A stretch of 64,000 bases of DNA, from NCBI RefSeq assembly GCF_900113015.1, contig NZ_FONV01000008.1, forward strand, positions 434,001 to 498,000, written 5' to 3'. This DNA is from Actinoplanes philippinensis (GTDB lineage Bacteria > Actinomycetota > Actinomycetes > Mycobacteriales > Micromonosporaceae). How positions within the stretch are numbered: the first letter of the stretch is position 1; each line of letters begins with the position of its first letter. Position numbers and translations under genes: made by a program. Under the pieces are notes generated by a model that saw nothing but the letters and a program-made list of their open reading frames with translations, did no database searches and was not told the origin of the DNA. Below are positions 8,634 to 16,308 of the stretch, one piece after another.

Positions 8634-8840
8634 TTGTCGTCGTCGTCCCACCGGGAGAACGCCCGTCGCCGCCTGCGTCACGCCGGCGACCGGCTGCTGA
8701 CCGTGGTCGGCGACTGGACCGCGCCGGGCGAGCGGCCCGCGTTCTCCGACAACAGCCTGAGCACCCTGGTCCGCACGGTGACCCTGGCCGCCGGCGGCGT
8801 CTTCCTGATCGCCATGCTGATCATCTGGCTGGTGCGCTGA
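8634..8840 (+). CDS. Small single-pass membrane protein, unknown
   Basis: A 68-residue protein with a basic, polar N-terminal half and one C-terminal membrane helix (TVTLAAGGVFLIAMLIIWLV) ending almost at the terminus. The start is TTG at 8634, chosen because GGAGG at 8623-8627 lies six bases upstream and a stop codon precedes the TTG directly. Stand-alone gene between the sirtuin and the frameshifted gene, which point the other way. No family is recognised. The tail-anchor-like topology, with the N-terminus probably cytoplasmic, is the only structural statement possible. Confidence 0.6.
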   Translation: MSSSSHRENARRRLRHAGDRLLTVVGDWTAPGERPAFSDNSLSTLVRTVTLAAGGVFLIAMLIIWLVR

Positions 8841-8869
8841 GCACCGTCCGCGGCGTGGCGGTCGTGTGC

Positions 8870-9651
8870 TCAGTCGACCTTCCAGTCACCCGCCGCGGGC
8901 TCCCCGTAGCCGTTGCCCACGCGGACCAGATGGGGCCGCGCGTGCTCGTAGACCTGGAACACCACCCGGTGATCGAACTGCGCATCCGCGTCGATCCCGA
9001 TCGCCCCGCCGTTCAGAGCCTGGGTCAGCCTGACATCGTGTTCGTACCAGGTGCCGTCCTCGTCGCACAGCCAGATCCTCGCGTTCTCGGTCAGCAGATA
9101 CCCACCTCGCCCGCTGATGTCGTGCTCGCGCACCTCCACCGACACGAGTCGCCGTCCGGCTGACGGCTGCAGATTCGTGTCCGGCTCCATGTCGTTCGTA
9201 CCCGTACCGAAACCTCGCGCGCCGCTTCGGAGGTGAAGGTGTCGCGGAGCTCGGCGACCTCGCCGACCGTGATTCGCGGTCCGCGGCGGGGCAGACTCTC
9301 GACCCGCGGCACGCGCCTCATTCCGGGCACGTCGGTGGGCGTCGTGGCCGGGGCCATCACCGGGCTCGACAGGCAGGCGTATCCGTCCAGCTCGCCGGCC
9401 ACGACAGCGATGGTGCCGCCGGTGACGACCAGGACGGAGACGGCCAGTAGCACCCGCCGCCACGGGCGACGACGGAGTGCGGGCGTTGCCGGCGGCTCCA
9501 CCACCGCCGGTGGCGGCTCGGGCTCCGGGGGCTGCGTGGGGCGGGCGCGCCGGCCCGCCCGGATCGCCAGCGCGACGGCGGAAGCAGCCACGGCTGCGTA
9601 GCCGAGGCGGCGTAACGTTCGGTTGCTGGGCCGGGGCACGGCCGCCGTCAT
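8870..9651 (-). pseudogene. Membrane-anchored protein gene with apparent frameshift near 9215
   Basis: Two open frames appear to be halves of one protein. The first starts at ATG 9651 (MTAAVPRPSNRT) and carries two hydrophobic segments, LGYAAVAASAVALAI and VLLAVSVLVVTGGTIAVVAG, with a Pro-rich stretch between, then a soluble part up to AELRDTFTSEAAR. The second frame continues sensibly as GFGTGTNDMEPDTNLQPSAG and runs to the stop at 8870 with a well-formed soluble domain (VEVREHDISGRGGYLLTEN). Past the junction the first frame turns into Arg/Ser-rich nonsense. The junction lies in a GGCGCGCG run. Either a sequencing error, a real mutation, or two overlapping genes with a start at MEPDTN; no ribosome site favours the last. 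The family is not recognised. Confidence 0.55.
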
Positions 9652-9854
9652 CGGCGTACCCCGCCTCGACCTGAGGTTTTGTTCGGCTCGCCGCTCGGAA
9701 GCCCTGATCCGGCTCTCGGTCGGAAGGCGTCCACGCGCTGTCGTCTGGGCTCGGGCATCACGGCGTCCATGGACTCCGTCCCTGAGGTGCCCGGAACGCG
9801 TGAGGGCGCCGCGCCGTACGGCCCTGGTAAGGAGCGCTGTCCCGGTCGCGGCGG

Positions 9855-10640
9855 TCATCCGGCCGGTGGCGTCAGTGCGGCGAGGCATGCGGCCGGGTCG
9901 TCGGCGAACGGCAGGTGGCCGCAACCCGTCAGGGTGACGTGGCGGGCGTCCGGGAGCAGGGCGCGGGCCTGGCGCGACTGGGCGAAGGGGAGCACGGCGT
10001 CACGGGTGCCCCACGCGATCGTGACCGGGTGGCTCGTCCGCTCGTACGCCCAGGGGATCAGATCGCCGAAGGCGTCGCGGGCCGCGTCGAAACCGGGCGC
10101 CGCCGCCAGCGCGCGGGCCGCGGCCACCGCATCGCCCGGATCGAGCCGCCGCGGGCGGGCGTAGAACAGCGAGCAGAACGCGGCCCGGCCGGCCGGCGCC
10201 GCCATGATCGACGGGAGCCGGCGGTCGAGGCGCCCGGCGGCGATCCGGGCCGCGGTGACCACGCTCTGACACCAGCGGCGGCCCGCGCCGGACCAGAACC
10301 CGATCGGCGCGAACGCGGTGACGGCCGCGGCCCGGCCCCGGCGCCCCAGCTCCAGGGCGATGCCGCCGCCCAGCGAGCTGCCCGCGATCCCGGCGGTCGC
10401 GATGCCGAGCCGGTCCAGGAAGGACTCGACCTGGTCGGCGAGGTGGGCGACCGAGCCGGCGTGCGGGGCCGGCGCCCAGAGCGGTGACGCGCCGAAACCC
10501 GGCAGATCGACGGCGATCACGTCGTGGTGCCGCGCCAGGTCGCCGAGGATCGGTGTCCACACCTGGCGGTGGCTGCCCAGCCCGTGGATCAGCACCAGCG
10601 GCGGGCCGGATCCGCGGCGTTCGTACGACAGCTCGGTCAT
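9855..10640 (-). CDS. Alpha/beta-fold hydrolase
   Basis: Serine hydrolase of 261 residues. Motifs: LIHGLGSHRQVW (oxyanion hole), nucleophile elbow AGSSLGGG near residue 98, WGTRDAVLP carrying the acidic residue, and the catalytic His in GCGHLPFADD. ATG 10640 was chosen because MTELSYERRGSGPPLVLIHG is the normal beginning of the family; a GTG at 10688 would add 16 residues of poor quality. It is divergent from the GMC oxidoreductase with 88 bases between. Given the neighbouring GMC and Baeyer-Villiger genes, it could hydrolyse an ester or lactone product, but that is inference. Confidence 0.92.
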   Translation of the reverse strand: MTELSYERRGSGPPLVLIHGLGSHRQVWTPILGDLARHHDVIAVDLPGFGASPLWAPAPHAGSVAHLADQVESFLDRLGIATAGIAGSSLGGGIALELGRRGRAAAVTAFAPIGFWSGAGRRWCQSVVTAARIAAGRLDRRLPSIMAAPAGRAAFCSLFYARPRRLDPGDAVAAARALAAAPGFDAARDAFGDLIPWAYERTSHPVTIAWGTRDAVLPFAQSRQARALLPDARHVTLTGCGHLPFADDPAACLAALTPPAG

Positions 10641-10692
10641 CCGTTCTTTATGAGACCGATTCGCGCTGGGCGCAAGACCCGGGAACACGTTG

Positions 10693-10728
10693 TTGACATG
10701 TTGCCAATAACGGTGTGATGGTACGGCG
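10693..10728 (+). promoter_or_regulatory. Candidate promoter of the GMC oxidoreductase, possibly leaderless
   Basis: A consensus TTGACA (10693-10698) is followed after 17 bases by TGATGG (10716-10721), a weak -10 box. The start codon at 10729 lies seven bases past that -10 and there is no good ribosome site, so a leaderless transcript starting at the ATG is plausible. Confidence 0.45.
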
Positions 10729-12387
10729 ATGTCGTACGACTACGACGTCCTCGTCATCGGCTCCGGGTTCGGTGGCAGCGTGACAGCGCTGCGCCTGACC
10801 GAGAAGGGCTACCGCGTCGGCGTCCTCGAAGCCGGCCGCCGGTTCACCGACGAGCAGTTCGCCAGGACGTCCTGGCGGCTGCGCGACTACATCTGGGCGC
10901 CCGCGCTCGGTTGCTACGGCATCCTGCGCCTCACCCTCCTGAAAGACGTGATGATCATGTCCGGGGTGGGCGTCGGAGGTGGATCGCTCGGCTACGCGTG
11001 CACCCTCTACGAGCCGCCGGACACCTTCTACGCCGACCCGCAGTGGTCCGGCGTCACCGACTGGAAGACCGAGCTGGCCCCCTACTACGACCAGGCGAAA
11101 CGCATGCTCGGCGTGACCGTCAACCCGGTCCCGACGGCTGCCGACGCCGTCTTGCGCACCGTCGCGGACGACCTCGGCGTCGGCCACACGTTCCGCCACA
11201 CCCCGGTCGGTGTCCTCTTCGGCGACACCCCCGGCGCCCCGGTGGCCGACCCGTTCTTCGGCGGGGCGGGGCCGGACCGGCACACCTGCACGATGTGCGG
11301 CTCATGCATGACCGGCTGCCGCGGCAACGCCAAGAACACCCTGGTCAAAAACTATCTGTACCTGGCCGAGAAGGCCGGGGCCGAGGTGCACGAACGCACC
11401 GCCGTCCGGGAGGTGCGGCCCCTGCCGGACGGCGGCTACGCGGTCGGCACGCGGGGGCGGACGTTCACCGCCGAGCAGGTCGTCCTCGCCGGTGGGGCGC
11501 TCGGCACCCAGCGGCTGCTGCACCGGATGCGCGACCGGGGACACCTGCCGCACCTCTCGCCGCGGCTGGGCGAGCTGAGCCGTACCAACTCCGAATCGAT
11601 CCTCGGCGCCCGCACCCGCCGCCGGGACCGTGACTACACGCACGGCGTCGCGATCACCTCGTCGATCCACCCCGACCCGGTCACCCACGTCGAGCCCGTC
11701 CGGTACGGCCCCGGCAGCAACCTGCTGGCCCTGCTCGCCACCGTCCTCGTCGACGAGGGCCGCCCCCGCTGGTGGCACGCCCTCAAGACACTCGCCAGAG
11801 CCGGCCGTGACCTGCGGCTCTACACGTCCCCGCGGAACTGGTCGAAGGAGACCATCGTCCTGCTCGCCATGCAGCCGCTGGACAACTCGATCACCGTGCA
11901 CACCCGGCGCGGCCTGTTCGGGCGGCGGCTCAGCAGCCGGCCCGGCATCGGCGAGCCCAACCCGGTGTGGGTGCCGGCCGCCCACGACGTGGCCCGGCGG
12001 GTCGCGGCCCAGATCGACGGGGTGCCGACCGGCGCGTTCACCGAGATCGTCAACCGGCCGGTCACCGGGCACTTCATCGGCGGCTGCGCGATCGGCGCCA
12101 CACCCGAGACGGGCGTCGTCGACCCGTACCACCGGCTCTTCGGCCATCCCGGCCTGCACGTCATCGACGGCTCGACGGTCGCCGCGAACCTCGGCGTCAA
12201 CCCGTCGCTCACCATCACCGCGCTGGCCGAACGGGCGGTGGCGCTGTGGCCCAACGCGGGCGACGCCGACCCCCGGCCCCCGATGCACGACGGCTTCGTG
12301 CCGGTCGCCCCGGTGGCGCCCCGCAACCCGGTCGTCCCGGCCACGGCGCCCGGCGCGCTGCGACTCACCCTCGGAAGGCGGCCATGA
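10729..12387 (+). CDS. GMC oxidoreductase with Cys-rich motif, cholesterol-oxidase-like
   Basis: FAD-dependent oxidoreductase of 552 residues. The N-terminus has the dinucleotide fold VIGSGFGGSVTALRL, then VGVGGGSLGYACTL. A Cys-rich stretch, CTMCGSCMTGC (near residues 187-197), resembles an iron-sulfur-type motif seen in ChoD-like members but not in classical secreted cholesterol oxidases. The C-terminal GMC part has GGCAIG and VIDGSTVAANLGVNPSLTI. No signal peptide, so cytoplasmic. Its stop overlaps the start of the downstream monooxygenase (ATGA), so the two are co-translated. A sterol or other alicyclic alcohol is a fair guess for substrate; the sequence does not fix it. Confidence 0.9.
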   Translation: MSYDYDVLVIGSGFGGSVTALRLTEKGYRVGVLEAGRRFTDEQFARTSWRLRDYIWAPALGCYGILRLTLLKDVMIMSGVGVGGGSLGYACTLYEPPDTFYADPQWSGVTDWKTELAPYYDQAKRMLGVTVNPVPTAADAVLRTVADDLGVGHTFRHTPVGVLFGDTPGAPVADPFFGGAGPDRHTCTMCGSCMTGCRGNAKNTLVKNYLYLAEKAGAEVHERTAVREVRPLPDGGYAVGTRGRTFTAEQVVLAGGALGTQRLLHRMRDRGHLPHLSPRLGELSRTNSESILGARTRRRDRDYTHGVAITSSIHPDPVTHVEPVRYGPGSNLLALLATVLVDEGRPRWWHALKTLARAGRDLRLYTSPRNWSKETIVLLAMQPLDNSITVHTRRGLFGRRLSSRPGIGEPNPVWVPAAHDVARRVAAQIDGVPTGAFTEIVNRPVTGHFIGGCAIGATPETGVVDPYHRLFGHPGLHVIDGSTVAANLGVNPSLTITALAERAVALWPNAGDADPRPPMHDGFVPVAPVAPRNPVVPATAPGALRLTLGRRP

Positions 12388-13811
12388 CCAGGGTCGCGAT
12401 CATCGGCGCCGGCTTCGGCGGGGTGGCGGCCGCCGTCGAACTGCTCGCGGCCGGGTTCGGCGACATCGTGATCCTGGAGAAGGCGGACCGGGTCGGCGGG
12501 GTGTGGCGCGACAACACGTACCCCGGCTGCGCCTGCGACGTGCCCGCCCCGCTCTACTCGTTCTCGTTCGCGCTCAACCCCGACTGGTCCCGCCGCTACC
12601 CGCCGCACCACGAGATCCTCGCCTACCTGCAGCGGGTCGCCGACGAGAAGGGCGTGACCCCGCTCGTCCGGTTCGGCGCCGAGGTCGCCGCCGCCGACTG
12701 GGACGGCAGGTGGCGGATCACCCTGACCGGCGGCGGCACGATCGACGCCGACGTGCTGATCCCCGCCGTCGGCCAGCTGTCCCGCCCGGCGATCCCGCTG
12801 CTGCCCGGCGCCGAGACGTTCGAAGGCGTCGCCGTCCACACCGCACACTGGACGCCCGGCATCCCGATCGACGGCCGGCGGGTCGCCGTCATCGGCACCG
12901 GCGCCAGCGCCATCCAGCTGGTCCCCGCGATCGCCGGCCGTGCCGCGCACATCACCGTCTTCCAGCGCACCGCCCCCTGGACGGTGCCGAAACCCGACCG
13001 CCGCTACGGCCGGATCCGCCGCGCCCTGTCCCGCCGCGTACCCGCCCTGATGCGGCTGTCCCGGGGCGCGACGTGGCTGCTCACCCTGGTGCCCGGCGCT
13101 GCCCTGCACGGCAACCGGACGGTCAACGCGGGCGTCCGCGGATACGCCTGGATCCAGCGCCGCTGGCAGGTCCGCGACCCCACGCTGCTGGCCAAGGTGA
13201 CCCCCGACGAGCCGATCGGCTGCAAACGGCTCCTCTTCACCAACGCGTGGCTGCCCACCCTCGCCCGCCCCGACGTCGACCTGGTCACCGAGAAGATCGT
13301 CACGGTCACCCCGTCCGGCGTACGCACCGCCGACGGCGCCGACCACCCGTGCGACGTCCTCGTCTACGGCACCGGTTTCGCCGCCACCGAGTTCCTCGTC
13401 CCGATCCGCGTCACCGGCCGCGACGGCCGCACACTGTCCGGCGAGTGGAGCGAGGGCGCCCACGCCTACCTGGGCCTGGCCGTCCCCGGCTTCCCCAACA
13501 TGTTCCTGGTCTACGGCCCCAACACCAACACCGGCAACACCTCGGTCATCTACTTCCACGAGGCCCAGGCCCGATGGATCGCGCAGGCGGTGCGTGCGGT
13601 CGCCGCAGGCGACGATCTGGAGGTACGCCCGGAGGTGTCCGCCACCTACGACAGCGAGATCCAGTCCCGCTTGTCGACATCCGTCTGGACGGCGTGCCAG
13701 TCCTGGTACCGAACCGCCACCGGCCGCATCGTCACCAACTGGCCGGGCAGGGCAGCCGAATACCGCCGCCGAACCAGATCCCTGAACCGCTCCGACTTCC
13801 TGCCCCGCTGA
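12384..13811 (+). CDS. Flavin-containing monooxygenase, Baeyer-Villiger type
   Basis: Two-dinucleotide-domain flavoprotein monooxygenase of 475 residues. FAD motif GAGFGGVAAA at the N-terminus, the early signature RVGGVWRDNTYPGCACDVP, and NADPH motif GTGASAIQLVP near residue 172. The Baeyer-Villiger fingerprint FxGxxxHxxxW(P/D) is present as FEGVAVHTAHWT, with Thr in the last position. The start ATG at 12384 overlaps the GMC stop and follows GGAAGGCGG. Likely consecutive chemistry: alcohol to ketone by the GMC enzyme, ketone to ester/lactone here. The pairing is inference from the coupled genes. Confidence 0.92.
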   Translation: MTRVAIIGAGFGGVAAAVELLAAGFGDIVILEKADRVGGVWRDNTYPGCACDVPAPLYSFSFALNPDWSRRYPPHHEILAYLQRVADEKGVTPLVRFGAEVAAADWDGRWRITLTGGGTIDADVLIPAVGQLSRPAIPLLPGAETFEGVAVHTAHWTPGIPIDGRRVAVIGTGASAIQLVPAIAGRAAHITVFQRTAPWTVPKPDRRYGRIRRALSRRVPALMRLSRGATWLLTLVPGAALHGNRTVNAGVRGYAWIQRRWQVRDPTLLAKVTPDEPIGCKRLLFTNAWLPTLARPDVDLVTEKIVTVTPSGVRTADGADHPCDVLVYGTGFAATEFLVPIRVTGRDGRTLSGEWSEGAHAYLGLAVPGFPNMFLVYGPNTNTGNTSVIYFHEAQARWIAQAVRAVAAGDDLEVRPEVSATYDSEIQSRLSTSVWTACQSWYRTATGRIVTNWPGRAAEYRRRTRSLNRSDFLPR

Positions 13812-14414
13812 TCACCGTCGCCGAATGCGGAAGACAGAGCGCACATAGGCATGCAGGAGCATGATGGAGAATATGCCCGGCACCACCGCGATCAGGCCGA
13901 CCAGTCCGCCGATCCAGGTGAACCACGGCCGGTGGGGCGTGTCCTCGCGAGCTAGCTCCAGGGTGTATCTGTGGGTGCCCAGATAGCCGACACGAACCGG
14001 GCTGCCGATGTCCGAGGACGTGAACGTGCCGTCGTCGGTCAGCCGGGTCGCCGTCCCGTCGTCCCATCCGATGGTGACCGTGCAACGCTCCCGGTAGCCG
14101 AGACCGCGATTGGTCACGGGGCCTCGCCTGTCGCAGGATTCCACGGTCGCCGAGCCGGTTCGCTGAGCGTCCCGGAAATCACGGCCCGCCATGCCGATCA
14201 AGGTCGTCGAGACGCCGACCAGCAGGAGACTCAGTACGACTATCCCGGCCAGGAACGCGGTGTCGCGTAGCCGGCTGGGCCTGCGCCGGTCGCCAGCTGC
14301 CGATCCATCTCCGGATACCGGGCCTTCGTGTTCAGCTCTCTCTTGCGCGAGTTCGGCTTCGACGGCCTCGAACTTCGCGCGATGCCTGGCGATCCTGTCC
14401 TCGTGGGAGCCCAT
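13812..14414 (-). CDS. Two-helix membrane protein at end of ESX-like operon
   Basis: A 200-residue protein. Residues 1-45 are charged and helical; a membrane helix follows (FLAGIVVLSLLLVGVSTTLIG, near 54-74), then an extracytoplasmic domain of about 85 residues with two cysteines (VESCDRRG and ERCTVTIGW), then a second helix (WIGGLVGLIAVVPGIFSIMLL) and a basic tail. Layout resembles actinobacterial DUF3592-like or DUF6346-like proteins; the family assignment is uncertain. It is last in the operon after the WXG-like gene, 13 bases downstream, which suggests a shared role at the membrane. It ends immediately before the stop of the convergent monooxygenase gene. Confidence 0.8.
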   Translation of the reverse strand: MGSHEDRIARHRAKFEAVEAELAQERAEHEGPVSGDGSAAGDRRRPSRLRDTAFLAGIVVLSLLLVGVSTTLIGMAGRDFRDAQRTGSATVESCDRRGPVTNRGLGYRERCTVTIGWDDGTATRLTDDGTFTSSDIGSPVRVGYLGTHRYTLELAREDTPHRPWFTWIGGLVGLIAVVPGIFSIMLLHAYVRSVFRIRRR

Positions 14415-14427
14415 TGTCTGTCCTGCC

Positions 14428-15417
14428 TCAAGACGGTAGGTCGATGGGTTTCGGGTCGGAGTTGTTCTTCGGGATGCTGTCGATCGTCGAACCGCTGTTC
14501 TGCGCGCTGTTCGACTCGGCCGCGGCCCGGCCGGTATTGATGAACACCTGGTGCGGAGCGCCGTAGACCCGGAAGTCGCCCAGGAAGAGATTCCCGAGAC
14601 CTTTCGCGGGTCCGAACCAGCCCTCCCGCATCGATTCTGCAGCTGCGCTCCGGTGCGAGACGAGGCGCAGGACGTCCTGGTTGGCCTTGCCGATCCTGCT
14701 GAGCAGGAACTTCATCGTACTGACGGCCTTTCCGGCTTCACTGATCTTCGTGAATAGGCCTTTCAGTAGCCCGAGGATCTTCCGACTGGTGTCGAAAGCC
14801 AGGTTCGCCACCTTGACGAGGGCGCTCGGTATCAGGACGCCGGTGACCGCCTGCAGACCGATGGAGATGAGAGACCCGGCGAATTGCGCAAGTATGTCGC
14901 GGATCGTGTTACGAACCACGCCGACCAGGGCGCCCAGGCCATAGGTCAGCAAACTCATGCTGTCCGCGATCTTGCCCATCGACTGGAGGTTCAGCGCATG
15001 GTCGTGTGCACGTCGCTGATAAGCATCCGCCGACGCGGCCGTCCAGCCGGCTGTGGTGCCCTTGACCGCCATCACGTACCGGTCCGCGATCTCGTAGATG
15101 CGCGCCTCGATCCGCTTCCAGCTCTCGGCTTGACCCTCGATGGCTTTGGGATTGCCCAACAGCTTGTCGAACGGCTCACGGACGAAGTCCACATGCTCGA
15201 TCAGCCAGCCGACACCGGCCGAGAACACGGTCTGCAGAGGGTCGGTGATCGCGCCGAGCGCCCCGAGCCCGGTCGCGACCAGGTTGCCGGTGGCGCCGCC
15301 GTAGTCCTGCTTGGCGATCCCCTCGGTCAGCCCGCAGACCGATTCGAAGATCCCCGCGCCTTCATAGACCTTCCGGTCGGCGTCCGGAGCGACCAATCCA
15401 CCGTAGACGTCGCTCAT
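14428..15417 (-). CDS. WXG100-like / type VII secretion-associated protein with long C-terminal part
   Basis: A 329-residue protein. Residues 90-170 form a helical WXG100-like hairpin with AGWTAASADAY at the turn, as in ESX substrates. It is followed by alanine/leucine-rich helices (LLTYGLGALVGVVRNTIRDIL, LAFDTSRKILGLLKGLFTKI) and an acidic, Asn-rich tail. The start ATG at 15417 overlaps the stop of the EspC-like gene (ATGA). Upstream are a small ESX-associated protein and a YbaB protein, a recurrent order in this group of actinomycetes. Whether the C-terminus is a toxin is unknown; no catalytic motif was seen and no immunity gene is evident unless the downstream membrane protein fills that role. 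Confidence 0.82.
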   Translation of the reverse strand: MSDVYGGLVAPDADRKVYEGAGIFESVCGLTEGIAKQDYGGATGNLVATGLGALGAITDPLQTVFSAGVGWLIEHVDFVREPFDKLLGNPKAIEGQAESWKRIEARIYEIADRYVMAVKGTTAGWTAASADAYQRRAHDHALNLQSMGKIADSMSLLTYGLGALVGVVRNTIRDILAQFAGSLISIGLQAVTGVLIPSALVKVANLAFDTSRKILGLLKGLFTKISEAGKAVSTMKFLLSRIGKANQDVLRLVSHRSAAAESMREGWFGPAKGLGNLFLGDFRVYGAPHQVFINTGRAAAESNSAQNSGSTIDSIPKNNSDPKPIDLPS

Positions 15418-15734
15418 CGTTCCGTCTCCCGATACCCGAGCAGGTGCGCGGCCTCGGCGTCCGTGAGGCTGATGTCGATGGTCAGCGCTCGCAGCAGATC
15501 CGCCAGGTGAGAGGTTGCGTCCGTTCCGGTGCGCATTTCGTGGACGGCGTTCTCCTGAGCGTCGTCGAGAAAGGGCAGGATCAGCTTGCTCGGCCACTCG
15601 CCGTAGGCGCCGTCCTGCCGGCCGAGGTGTGCTGCGGCAGCTGTCACCTCGGACAGTCTCTCCGCCATCGCGTCGACCTCGCCGGCATGACGGGTCACGG
15701 CATCGACATCGAGGTGGAGTCCGGGCTCGGCCAT
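15414..15734 (-). CDS. EspC-like type VII secretion target protein
   Basis: Small helical protein of 106 residues. It begins LHLDVDAVTRHAGEVDAMAERL, the typical start of the EspC/T7SS-target family, then a mid-helix region with FLDDAQENAVHEM and a final helix HLADLLRALTIDI. The start ATG at 15734 shares its first base with the upstream YbaB stop; a GTG one codon earlier is possible. Translationally coupled on both sides, so it is probably made in stoichiometry with the WXG-like protein, perhaps as a secretion partner. No ESX core genes (eccC, eccD, mycP) are in the window. Confidence 0.8.
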   Translation of the reverse strand: MAEPGLHLDVDAVTRHAGEVDAMAERLSEVTAAAAHLGRQDGAYGEWPSKLILPFLDDAQENAVHEMRTGTDATSHLADLLRALTIDISLTDAEAAHLLGYRETER

Positions 15735-16123
15735 CACCGATCACGCCCCTGGCGGTCGTCGTCGGGGCGGGTCGAGAACTGCTTGGTGTAGGCGTCGGCT
15801 ATGAAGGCCGTGGTGGGGGAGTCCCAGCCGTACAGGTTCTGGACCAGGTCGGACATGTTCTCGGCCAGACGCGACTGGGCCTGCCGGGTGGTCGCGAGGA
15901 TCAGATCGGCCAGTTCGCCGGGAGGCCGCCGCAGCGCCTCCTCGGTCAGGGCCAACGCGGTCATGCCACCGGAATGATCGACGGTCACCGTCACGTCGCG
16001 GTCGGCGGACCGCGCGGTGGCGTCGACCCGTTCCATCCGGCGGCTCAGTTCCAGTGTGGCCTCGGTTCGCTGCTGGACACGCCACTGCCAGTCGGCGAGC
16101 AGGTCTTCCGGATCCTGTGGCAT
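15734..16123 (-). CDS. YbaB/EbfC-family nucleoid-associated protein
   Basis: A 129-residue YbaB-type protein with an N-terminal helix (DLLADWQWRVQQRTEATLELSRRM), a beta region DVTVTVDHSGGMTALALTEEAL and a long C-terminal helix (ELADLILATTRQAQSRLAENM). The start ATG at 16123 is preceded by a strong GGGGAGGGG ribosome site. First gene of the four-gene ESX-flavoured operon. In actinomycetes, divergent YbaB copies are commonly found next to EspC/WXG genes; whether such copies bind DNA or act as chaperones is not settled. The conserved recR-linked ybaB is longer in context and is not this gene. Confidence 0.85.
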   Translation of the reverse strand: MPQDPEDLLADWQWRVQQRTEATLELSRRMERVDATARSADRDVTVTVDHSGGMTALALTEEALRRPPGELADLILATTRQAQSRLAENMSDLVQNLYGWDSPTTAFIADAYTKQFSTRPDDDRQGRDR

Positions 16124-16258
16124 GACCCCTCCCCGCGGGGTGCGTACCGGCCGTGAGCCGGTGCCGGCTCCGGGGACGCGTGCGGCGTCCACATCGGTAC
16201 ACACCGCTCGGGCGCGGCTGGTTCAGGGCGGCGGGTGTCGTACCGCTGACATGCCGGA

Positions 16259-16290
16259 GGCCGCGCAGGCCCGGAGGGGACCGCGCGGCC
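16259..16290 (-). terminator. Candidate hairpin after the EAL gene
   Basis: Arms GGCCGCGC (16259-16266) and GCGCGGCC (16283-16290) are perfect, with 16 bases between. The hairpin lies 19 bases past the stop of the EAL gene on the minus strand. There is no T run, so it is a weak candidate. Confidence 0.35.
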
Positions 16291-16308
16291 GGGAGTGGGC
16301 AGGGGTTT

